This document shows, piece by piece, positions 1-5,618 of a stretch of DNA of 13,079 bases. Made by a program: the position numbers and the translations under genes. The DNA is from Frankiales bacterium. Lineage in GTDB: Bacteria; Actinomycetota; Actinomycetes; Mycobacteriales; Jatrophihabitantaceae. The DNA is taken from positions 1-13,079 of the forward strand of contig JAOPUY010000186.1 in assembly GCA_025963265.1 (NCBI GenBank), written 5' to 3'. Below the pieces are notes generated by a model. It was given only the letters and a program-made list of their open reading frames with translations. It had not been told where the DNA came from and did no database searches. The first letter of the stretch is position 1, and every line of letters starts with the position of its first letter.

Positions 1-534
1 CGATGGCTTGGCTGGCCGCCGTGGAACCCACCGGCGTCGGCATCCGGGTCCAGAACGACATACTCGGGACGCCGCTCAGCGCGGCGTCCGGTTCGGTGGC
101 CATTCGCGCCTCTGCGCCGGGAAAAACCGTCCCGGTCACCAGCTGACTTTGCTCCGGCCCCGGGACGCCGGCCGGGCGATCGATCTGGTGCGCCATCAGA
201 TCTGGTTCATCGGCCGTGGCAAGCACCAGGGACCGCGACAACAGTCGCTCGCCCTGCCAGGCGGTGATCACGTCGCTGGCCCAAGCCCGACCGGAGTGAA
301 ACGAATCCACCTGCAACTCGATCGGCTCGGAATGCCGGCGCGGCTGAAGATCGTGTGGATGGACTTGACGTATTTCGAGCCGTCCGAGTTCGCGTGCGCG
401 GCCATGATCATCTGCGCGATCAGCTGGCCGCCGAAGACGACGTCTAGCCCCTCCTGCGACCCGGCGGGCTGCTGCACCCGATATCGCGCCTCGCCGACGG
501 GCTCCAGTCGCAACAGCTCCGGGATCTCAGCCAC
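1..534 (-). pseudogene. acyl-CoA thioesterase II (TesB-like), frameshifted and cut by the left edge
   Basis: TesB-type thioesterases hydrolyse acyl-CoA to free acid and CoA with a double hot-dog fold. The first frame gives the usual N-terminus (LLRLEPVGEARY), the hot-dog core VFGGQLIAQMIMAAH, and VKSIHTIFSRAG. After that, at about 329-334, the frame is lost and hits a stop at 268. The next frame continues the family without a break from codon 328: EPIELQVDSFHSGRAW, SDVITAWQGERLLSRSLVLA, DEPDLMAHQ, and on to the window edge. The present sequence reads ATTCCGAGCCG; loss of one GAGC copy from a GAGCGAGC repeat (4 bases), or loss of one base, would explain it. This may be a real pseudogene or a sequencing error. 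The GTG at 532-534 is the best start, with GGGGAG nine bases upstream; a TTG at 541-543 is also in frame but touches the ribosome site. It lies 30 bases after the crotonase gene, probably co-transcribed. Confidence 0.75.
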
Positions 535-564
535 GTCGGTCAACTCCCCTGCTCGGTGCGCCGG

Positions 565-1506
565 TCACGCCGGCGCCGCTGCGGCCTGCGAGCACGGGAC
601 AGCGCCCTTGACGGTGCTGCGCACCGCGGGCTCCACCGCCGGCGCGTTACGCCAGTCGTCCAGGCCGTCCTCGGCCCGACCGCTCGGGTACTTGTCCTCA
701 TGGATCTCAGCCCAATGCGAGTGGTTGAGCTGATGCAGGGTGAAGCAGGCCGACAACGCATTCTGAAAGCCCATGTTGTCCTGCGTTTGGTTGACCGACT
801 CCTTGATCAGCAGCGCGGTGACGGTGGGCAGCCGGGCGATGCGCCGCGCGTACTCGACCGTGCGGGCGGCCAGTTCGGCCTCGGGGAAGATCTTGCTGAC
901 CATGCCGAGGCTATGGGCCTCCTGCGCGCTGATCGAATCACCCGTCAGCATCAGCTCCTTCGTCTTGCGTGGGCCGAACTCCCACGGATGCGCGAAATAC
1001 TCGACGCCGCACATGCCCAGTCGCTGGCCGACCACGTCGGCGAAGTTGGTGTCCTCGGCGGCCACGATCAGATCACAGGCCCACATCAGCATCAGCCCAG
1101 CCGAGTACACGTTGCCGTGCACCTGCGCGATTGTGATCTTGCGAAGATTGCGCCAACGCTTGGTGTTCTCGAAGAAGTAGTGCCACTCCTGCAGCATCCG
1201 CTTCTCCGCGCCGTCGCGGGTCCCGCCGTTGATCAAAGTCGTCGGGTGCTGGTCTGGTCCCGGCAGCCACTCGGCCATCGCGACTTTGGAGCCCATGTCG
1301 TGGCCCGAGGAGAACATCGGGCCGAGGCCGCCGAGGATGACCACCCGGATGGCGTCGTCGGCTTCGGCCGCCAGGAAGGCGGCGTCGAGCTCGACGAGCA
1401 TGCCGCGGTTCTGCGCGTTTCGCGAACTGGGGCGGTTGAGCAGGATCCGCGCAATGCTCCCCTCGTCCAGCGTTTCATACGTGATGAATTGGTAGTCGGC
1501 CGTCAT
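565..1506 (-). CDS. crotonase-fold protein (enoyl-CoA hydratase/isomerase family) lacking the catalytic glutamates
   Basis: 313 residues, somewhat longer than the usual 260, with an insert of about 30 residues after the oxyanion segment MFSSGHD (64-70) and a C-terminal Ala-rich tail. Crotonase-superfamily enzymes bind acyl-CoA thioesters and stabilise an enolate in an oxyanion hole. Supporting motifs are ARILLNRPSSRNAQN (19-33), VHGNVYSAG (129-137), CDLIVAAED (144-152) and ELMLTGDSISAQEAHSLGMV (184-203). Aligned by eye to rat hydratase, Glu144 becomes Met139 and Glu164 becomes Val159, with the normal spacing of 20, so simple hydration of a 2-enoyl-CoA is doubtful. Asp157 in NFADVV might be an alternative catalytic acid, as in some C-C hydrolases of the superfamily; this is inference. 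The ATG has GAGGG five bases upstream. It has its own likely promoter near 1573-1578 and is followed by the thioesterase gene. Assignment to the fold is firm; the reaction is unknown. Confidence 0.88.
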   Translation of the reverse strand: MTADYQFITYETLDEGSIARILLNRPSSRNAQNRGMLVELDAAFLAAEADDAIRVVILGGLGPMFSSGHDMGSKVAMAEWLPGPDQHPTTLINGGTRDGAEKRMLQEWHYFFENTKRWRNLRKITIAQVHGNVYSAGLMLMWACDLIVAAEDTNFADVVGQRLGMCGVEYFAHPWEFGPRKTKELMLTGDSISAQEAHSLGMVSKIFPEAELAARTVEYARRIARLPTVTALLIKESVNQTQDNMGFQNALSACFTLHQLNHSHWAEIHEDKYPSGRAEDGLDDWRNAPAVEPAVRSTVKGAVPCSQAAAAPA

Positions 1507-1530
1507 CGGTCCCTCTTCTACGCAGATTCG

Positions 1531-1543
1531 GCCGCCAGGCGGC
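1531..1543. repeat. hairpin GCCGCC-A-GGCGGC in the leader of the crotonase gene
   Basis: A 13-base palindrome lies 25-37 bases before the ATG of the crotonase-fold gene, between its likely promoter and the ribosome site. It could form a stem in the 5' leader RNA, although a loop of one base would need the innermost pairs to open. Function unknown. Confidence 0.35.
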
Positions 1544-1572
1544 AGGCATAGGTCATCGACGGGCAGTAGTAA

Positions 1573-1578
1573 ATCATA
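1573..1578 (-). promoter_or_regulatory. likely -10 box of the crotonase gene (TATGAT)
   Basis: Read on the minus strand, AAATATATGATTTAC is a strongly AT-rich island in high-GC DNA, and TATGAT differs from TATAAT at one place. It lies about 67 bases before the crotonase ATG. No good -35 hexamer is visible at 16-18 bases, which would fit a promoter that needs an activator; two dyads lie just upstream. Confidence 0.45.
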
Positions 1579-1605
1579 TATTTCTAGCCGACGTCCACGC
1601 GCTTT

Positions 1606-1634
1606 GGGGTAATCCCCCTTTGCCTGCTGGCAAA
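1606..1634. promoter_or_regulatory. two adjacent inverted repeats upstream of the crotonase promoter
   Basis: GGGG-TAAT-CCCC occupies 1606-1617 and TTTGCC-TGCT-GGCAAA occupies 1619-1634, separated by one base. Both are perfect dyads and together lie roughly 28-60 bases upstream of the proposed -10 box. This is a position typical of activator or repressor sites. The neighbouring GntR protein is an obvious candidate ligand, but I see no direct link to a known GntR consensus. Confidence 0.4.
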
Positions 1635-1654
1635 ATCGTCGCTTCGGTGAAGCG
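1632..1654 (-). terminator. weak intrinsic terminator after the GntR gene
   Basis: On the minus strand, starting six bases past the GntR stop, CGCTTC-ACC-GAAGCG (1640-1654) forms a six-pair stem with a three-base loop, followed by GACGATTTT. The T-run is short and three bases away from the stem, so termination would be partial. It overlaps the left arm region of the crotonase operator candidates. Confidence 0.35.
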
Positions 1655-1659
1655 GCCGG

Positions 1660-2373
1660 TCAGTCTGGGGCGAGCTCGTCCTCGTAGAGTTGGCCGCGCG
1701 CGTCGAACAGGCTGATCAGACACTCGCCGAGCGCGACGCTGGCGCGGACGCCGGCGCTCATCGCCAGCTCCGGGTCAAAGAGCCGCTGCGCCTTGAAGAT
1801 GTCCCGGAAAACCCGTTGGCACACCTTCATCGAGTCGGGGACGATCGCGAAGAAGTTTCCCGGCACGATCTCGTGAAAGCGATCGCGGGCCGCGGTCATC
1901 GCCGGGCTGCCGCCGGCGCTCTGCACTCGCGCGTAAAACTCGTCGACGAAGGCGACGAACTCATCGGCGTCGTCCGTGCGGCTGAGCCCCCGATACAGCG
2001 GCTGGAGCTCGCGGACCAGCTCCTTGGAGCCCCGTTCGGCCGCCCGGCGGGCCTCCATGCCGCCGGCATAGCCCCGCAGCTCGAAATGACACCGAAGCTC
2101 GTCGCTGGAGAACGGCCGGACGAAGGCCCCCTTGTGAGCTTCGATGGCGACAAAACCGCGAGCTTCCAAGCTGACCAGCGCCTCGCGGACCGGGATCTTG
2201 GTGAACCCGACGGCGGCCGCCACATCGTCCTGCGGAATCCGGCTGAACGGCGGGTACTCACCGGTGAAGATTCGCTGACAGATGTAGTCGACGATCTGCT
2301 CCCGGCTGTTGGTCTTGCGGGTGCCGAAGGCCACCGAGCGCCGAGCGTCGAGGGGACTCCGATAGGTAGTCAT
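1660..2373 (-). CDS. GntR-family transcriptional regulator with FCD ligand domain
   Basis: 237 residues, normal for the FadR/VanR (FCD) subfamily, which binds DNA as dimers and senses carboxylic acids or acyl-CoAs. The winged helix covers about 24-86, including IVDYICQRIFTGEYPP, the recognition segment VGFTKIPVREALVSLEARGFV (65-75 forming the PVREAL signature) and the wing KGAFVRPF. The helical FCD domain follows from about 92. In typical FCD proteins a metal is held by Asp and three His; here the first site reads D144-E-F-Y147 and the EH motif near the C-terminus reads E217-C218, and the last helix is short. The metal site therefore looks altered, although H167 remains. No strong ribosome site precedes the ATG at 2371-2373. 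It lies between the P450 operon and the crotonase/thioesterase pair, and so is the likely local regulator of this catabolic block. Confidence 0.87.
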   Translation of the reverse strand: MTTYRSPLDARRSVAFGTRKTNSREQIVDYICQRIFTGEYPPFSRIPQDDVAAAVGFTKIPVREALVSLEARGFVAIEAHKGAFVRPFSSDELRCHFELRGYAGGMEARRAAERGSKELVRELQPLYRGLSRTDDADEFVAFVDEFYARVQSAGGSPAMTAARDRFHEIVPGNFFAIVPDSMKVCQRVFRDIFKAQRLFDPELAMSAGVRASVALGECLISLFDARGQLYEDELAPD

Positions 2374-2378
2374 GACGA

Positions 2379-2401
2379 CGTCTCGCGCGTCGGAAGAGAC
2401 G
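2379..2401. promoter_or_regulatory. inverted repeat CGTCTC-N11-GAGACG just upstream of gntR
   Basis: Perfect six-base arms at 2379-2384 and 2396-2401, with 11 bases between them, begin five bases before the GntR start codon. As DNA it could be an autoregulatory operator; as RNA it could fold over the translation start, which has no clear ribosome site. Neither role is shown by the sequence alone. Confidence 0.4.
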
Positions 2402-2456
2402 CCGTCCTCGGTGGAGCCTGCTCGAGGCAGCGTTCACGGTCCGTCAGCACGCTCGC

Positions 2457-2476
2457 AGTATATGAGGCGAGTCGCC
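2457..2476 (-). promoter_or_regulatory. likely gntR promoter: TATACT -10 with adjoining palindrome
   Basis: Read on the minus strand, TATACT (2457-2462) matches TANNNT well and lies about 85 bases before the GntR ATG. The perfect palindrome GGCGA-G-TCGCC (2466-2476) begins four bases upstream of it and could be a regulator site within the spacer. No recognisable -35 hexamer is seen. Confidence 0.4.
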
Positions 2477-2488
2477 ACCCGCCGCGGG

Positions 2489-3841
2489 CTACCCGATCTT
2501 GGCCGACGCGGTGCGGACGGTGACCGGCTCGGCCAGCCGCTGCTCGTCGCAGGCCCGCTGCAATAGCTCGAGGGTCTCAGCGAAGCTGGCCCCTAGCCGC
2601 GGGCCGGGAGTGAAGGTGGCCGGTAAGTGCTGCATGCCGTTGATGACGCCGACCGTCTCATAGTGCGCGGCGCCGGTGGGGTCGGTGACGAAGTCGGGCA
2701 TCCGGTCCAACACCTGGGTCAGCATCGTCTTAAACGCCATCCGGGCCATGTTCGAGCCGATGCAGCGGTGGATGCCCAGGCCAAAACTGGTGTGCCGGTT
2801 GTTGTGCCGGTCGAAGTCGATCTCGTTCGGATTCGGGAAGACACTCGGGTCCCGGTTAGCCATGGCCCAAGACAGCCACAGCCGCTCGCCCTCCTTGAAC
2901 TGCGTGCCGGCCAATTCGCAGTCGGCGCTGAACGTCCGCCCGTCGCCCTGCGCCGGCGTGTAGAAGCGCAAAAACTCCTCGGTCGCGCCATCCAGCAACG
3001 TGTCGCGCTCGGCGCTGAGCCGGGCCCGCTCGGCTGGGTGCTCGGACAGCCACTCCAGCGAGTGCGCGGTCAACGCCGTCGTGGTGTCGAACCCGCCGCC
3101 GATCAGCAGCGTGAGCACCCCGATCAACTCGTGGTCCGGGGGTGTGGCGCCGACGATCTCGGCGTTGACCAGGGCGTTGATCATGCCCGGCCGGGGCTTC
3201 TCGCGGATCTCGACCACGGCCTCGCCGAGACGCTGATTCATCAGCATCGCGCCTTGCATGACGCGGGGGAAATCGGGTGACTCGGGTGGCGTGTAGACCG
3301 AGGCGTGGGCCGGCTCGCAGTAGATGTCCCAATCTTTCAAGGGAAGACCCAGCATGGCCAAGGTCAGGACCGCCGGCACGATATTGGCCAAGTCGTCAAC
3401 GAAGTCCAACCGGCCCGACTCGATGACCTCGTCGAGGCAGGAACGGGTGAGCGCTTCCACGAACGGCTTCCACCGGTTCACCGCCGCCGGCGACAGGTAG
3501 GTGTTCAACGTCTGGCGGTACTCGCGTTGCTCGGGCGGGTCCATCTCCAGGAAGCCGCCCCGGTATTGGGACTGGGCGGGCGGAATGCTGATGCCGTGGT
3601 AGCCCTTTTTGGTGTTCGTGACGTCGTGGTCGTTGGACAACACCTCGGACTCGCGGGCGATGTCGAAGATAGCCTCGTGGCTGGCCGCGACCCAGTGGCC
3701 GCCGTAGGTGTCAGACCAGGCCACCGGGCACCGGCTCTGCATCTCCGCCGCCGTGGACTCGAACTCCAAGCGGAAGGTCGGGCTGTGTCGGGTGAACTGA
3801 AATCTCTTCTGCTTGCGGATGTCGTCGGTCATGTCAGTCAT
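2489..3841 (-). CDS. cytochrome P450
   Basis: 450 residues, a soluble bacterial class I P450 with no membrane segment, inserting one oxygen atom from O2 into an organic substrate with electrons from a ferredoxin. The I-helix oxygen-activation motif is GGGFDTTT (248-255), the K-helix ExxR is E289-F-L-R292, and the heme loop is SFGLGIHRCIGSNMAR with axial Cys360. The C-terminus runs about 35 residues beyond the usual end (after TFTPGPRLG). ATG at 3839-3841 has GAGGAA six bases upstream; a second in-frame ATG three codons on is less likely. It follows the ferredoxin gene by 47 bases and the CoA-transferase before that, so all three are probably one transcript. No ferredoxin reductase is encoded here. 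The protein resembles mycobacterial P450s by eye, but I cannot place it in a numbered CYP family; the substrate may be a CoA ester or its parent acid. Confidence 0.96.
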   Translation of the reverse strand: MTDMTDDIRKQKRFQFTRHSPTFRLEFESTAAEMQSRCPVAWSDTYGGHWVAASHEAIFDIARESEVLSNDHDVTNTKKGYHGISIPPAQSQYRGGFLEMDPPEQREYRQTLNTYLSPAAVNRWKPFVEALTRSCLDEVIESGRLDFVDDLANIVPAVLTLAMLGLPLKDWDIYCEPAHASVYTPPESPDFPRVMQGAMLMNQRLGEAVVEIREKPRPGMINALVNAEIVGATPPDHELIGVLTLLIGGGFDTTTALTAHSLEWLSEHPAERARLSAERDTLLDGATEEFLRFYTPAQGDGRTFSADCELAGTQFKEGERLWLSWAMANRDPSVFPNPNEIDFDRHNNRHTSFGLGIHRCIGSNMARMAFKTMLTQVLDRMPDFVTDPTGAAHYETVGVINGMQHLPATFTPGPRLGASFAETLELLQRACDEQRLAEPVTVRTASAKIG

Positions 3842-3888
3842 GGAGGTTCCTCACTGAGCTGGATAGCGGCAGGGCGGCCGGCTGCGCG

Positions 3889-4080
3889 TCAGGAAAGGGT
3901 GATCGCCTGTTCAGGGCAGGACCCAGCGGCCTCCCGCACCGCATCGTGCTCGCTGGCCGGCAGATCGCCGGCCAGCGCGGTGGCGTGACCGTCGATGTCG
4001 CTCAGCTCGAAGATGGCCGGCGCCCGCATGGCGCACAACGTGTGGCCCTGGCACTTGTCCGGGTCAACCCAGGCTTGCAT
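3889..4080 (-). CDS. [3Fe-4S]-type ferredoxin with CxxHxxC motif
   Basis: 63 residues, the usual size of single-cluster ferredoxins that donate electrons to actinobacterial P450s in the cytoplasm. Cluster ligands are C10, C16 and C55 (followed by P56). The position that is Cys in [4Fe-4S] proteins is H13, giving the CxxHxxC...CP pattern known from mycobacterial P450-linked ferredoxins, where a [3Fe-4S] cluster is normal. It is acidic, as expected for docking to a P450. The ATG has a strong AAGGAGA site seven bases upstream. It sits between the CoA-transferase (29 bases upstream) and the P450 (47 bases downstream), so the P450 is almost certainly its partner; the reductase must come from elsewhere in the genome. 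Confidence 0.95.
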   Translation of the reverse strand: MQAWVDPDKCQGHTLCAMRAPAIFELSDIDGHATALAGDLPASEHDAVREAAGSCPEQAITLS

Positions 4081-4109
4081 GGACGTTCTCCTTCGTTGGC
4101 GGATCGTGG

Positions 4110-5357
4110 TTAGGTGCAGGCGCCGAGGATCTTCAGGTCGAGCAGCCGCTCGTCGTCGATTCCCAGCTCGCGGAGGATCTCATCGGTGTGCTCGGCGAAT
4201 TGCGGCGCGCGGTCGGTGACGGCTGGGGTCTCATCGAACTGCACCGGGTTCGTGATCAGCTCCCGGGGGATGCCGTCGGCGTCGGTCACTTGGGCGACGA
4301 AGCCGTTCTGGCGAAGCAACGGGTCCATCCCGACCTCGTAGGTGTTCTGCACCAAGGACCACTGCCCCTCAGCGCCGTCCATCTTCTCGATCCATTCGGC
4401 CAGTGTCAGCTCGCGCAGGATGCCGGCGACGATCGCGCCGCCCTCCAGGCCGTTCTTCATGATCTCGAGCCCGACGAAGCGCGGGTCCGCGATCAGCTCG
4501 GGCCGCCCCATCCGCTCACAGAACTCGCCCCAGTAGCGCGTCGGCTGCAGCATGCACAGGTTCACCCACCGGCCGTCGGCGGTCTTGAAGTTGCCCATGA
4601 GCGGGTTGCCGGGCTGGCCGTAGGTGGGATTGTTCGGGTCCGGCGCGGGCGGCTTGGGCAGCGGTCCGCCGGCCATCAGCGCCAGGTGCACCGAGAACTG
4701 CGTCGCCCAGGCTCCGACGCCCAGCAGCGAGACGTCGACGATCGAGGGCTCACCGGTCGCATTGCGGGCGAACAGCGCGGCCGCGATGCCGCCGGCGATG
4801 GTCATCCCGCCCATGGAATCGCCGTAGGCGCCAGTCGGCATCCCCTGCACCGCAGTCGCGCCGTCGGCGGTGGAGGCGTCGGCGCTGCCACCCTGGGCCC
4901 AGAACGCGGTGCCGTCGTAGCCGCCCTTTTCCGCGGCGTCGCCCTGAGCCCCGAAACCGCTGCCCCGGACGTAGATGATGTCTGGGTTTACGGCCCGGAC
5001 GTCCTCGACGTTGATCCGGAGTTTCTCCCGCGCGCTCGGCATGAAGTTGGTGACGAAGACGTCGGCCGAGCGAATCAGCTCGTCGAGGATCTCCCGGCCC
5101 TCAGCCACCTCTAAGGCCAGTCCGATGCTGCGCTTGGCCCGGTTCGGGCCTTCCATGATGGGAAAGAAGGTTTTGGAGTCATTGGCCAGATCGAGGCCGA
5201 GCAACCGGACCAGCCCTCGCTGGGCGTCGCCGGTCACCGCGTGTTCGACCTTGATGACGTCCGCGCCCCACTCAGCGAGGACTCCGCCGGAGGCCGGCAC
5301 GAAGGTGAACTGCGCGACCTCGAGGATCCGCACCCCTTCCATCGGACGCTTAACCAT
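4110..5357 (-). CDS. CaiB/BaiF (class III) CoA-transferase
   Basis: About 415 residues, the normal length for the formyl-CoA transferase family, whose members move CoA between carboxylic acids through an aspartyl-CoA thioester. The N-terminus has GVRILEVAQF and VLAEWGADVIKVE, typical of the Rossmann part, followed by GPNRAKRSIGLAL, FVTNFMPSAREKL and INPDIIYVRGSGFG-like text. The catalytic Asp is Asp180 in TGAYGDSMGGM, counted from the chosen start. The ATG at 5355-5357 is preceded by AGGAG with five bases between, better than the TTG one codon upstream. It is the first gene of the CoA-transferase, ferredoxin, P450 operon. It probably activates the acid substrate of this cluster to its CoA ester or shuttles CoA between intermediates; the donor and acceptor are unknown. 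Confidence 0.93.
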   Translation of the reverse strand: MVKRPMEGVRILEVAQFTFVPASGGVLAEWGADVIKVEHAVTGDAQRGLVRLLGLDLANDSKTFFPIMEGPNRAKRSIGLALEVAEGREILDELIRSADVFVTNFMPSAREKLRINVEDVRAVNPDIIYVRGSGFGAQGDAAEKGGYDGTAFWAQGGSADASTADGATAVQGMPTGAYGDSMGGMTIAGGIAAALFARNATGEPSIVDVSLLGVGAWATQFSVHLALMAGGPLPKPPAPDPNNPTYGQPGNPLMGNFKTADGRWVNLCMLQPTRYWGEFCERMGRPELIADPRFVGLEIMKNGLEGGAIVAGILRELTLAEWIEKMDGAEGQWSLVQNTYEVGMDPLLRQNGFVAQVTDADGIPRELITNPVQFDETPAVTDRAPQFAEHTDEILRELGIDDERLLDLKILGACT

Positions 5358-5441
5358 CAAGACTCCTCACTACCTAGGACTGGGAAACATAAGCTGACGG
5401 GACCGAAAATGGTGGCGGAGCCGCTGAGAAGACCGATCCGT

Positions 5442-5468
5442 GCGGCCGAGCGACGGCTCTTCGGCCGC
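5442..5468. promoter_or_regulatory. stem-loop GCGGCCGA-N11-TCGGCCGC in the leader of the CoA-transferase operon
   Basis: Perfect eight-base arms at 5442-5449 and 5461-5468 enclose an 11-base loop, in which GCGACGGC can stack further. It lies between the likely promoter (near 5511-5520) and the CoA-transferase ATG (5357), so would be present in a leader RNA of about 150 bases. A smaller dyad GCGG-AG-CCGC follows at 5414-5423. No known riboswitch or attenuator is recognised, and no leader peptide is evident. Confidence 0.35.
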
Positions 5469-5474
5469 TCAGTG

Positions 5475-5488
5475 TGAATCGATATTCA
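5475..5488. promoter_or_regulatory. inverted repeat TGAAT-CGAT-ATTCA, operator candidate
   Basis: A perfect 14-base dyad, AT-rich in high-GC DNA, about 25-35 bases downstream of the likely -10 element of the CoA-transferase operon. Placement just past the transcription start suggests a repressor site. The GntR encoded in the same block is one candidate binder; the sequence does not decide it. Confidence 0.4.
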
Positions 5489-5510
5489 AATCCGGAGGCC
5501 GAACCTTCTG

Positions 5511-5520
5511 ATTTATATAA
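5511..5520 (-). promoter_or_regulatory. likely -10 region of the CoA-transferase/ferredoxin/P450 operon
   Basis: On the minus strand TTATATAAAT is the only strongly AT-rich element in the 261-base gap between the exporter stop (5619) and the CoA-transferase start (5357). No clear TTGACA-like hexamer precedes it. The rest of this gap holds the leader dyads and a possible terminator, and I see no gene in it. Confidence 0.45.
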
Positions 5521-5568
5521 CAACATTGACCCCGGGCGCTAGCCACAGCTACGGTTTGACGCAAGTTC

Positions 5569-5597
5569 GGAAGGATCGCCGCTGTGCCGCGCCTTCC
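5569..5597 (-). terminator. possible terminator stem after the DHA2 exporter gene
   Basis: GGAAGG (5569-5574) pairs with CCTTCC (5592-5597) across 17 bases that include a GC-rich inner fold. It lies 22-50 bases beyond the exporter stop codon on the minus strand. There is no U-tract, so this would be a stem-only terminator of the kind proposed in actinomycetes, or simply chance. Confidence 0.25.
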
Positions 5598-5618
5598 CCG
5601 TCTCGTGTTGCGTCCGAA

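Noticed and set aside
556..1551. 331-codon plus-strand open frame opposite the crotonase gene
   Set aside because: It is rich in Arg, Gly and Ala without any family motif, and lies wholly antisense to a clearly recognised protein; typical of high-GC third-position bias.
2627..3280. plus-strand frames opposite the P450
   Set aside because: They are antisense to the I-helix, K-helix and heme-loop region of the P450 and show no independent family signature.
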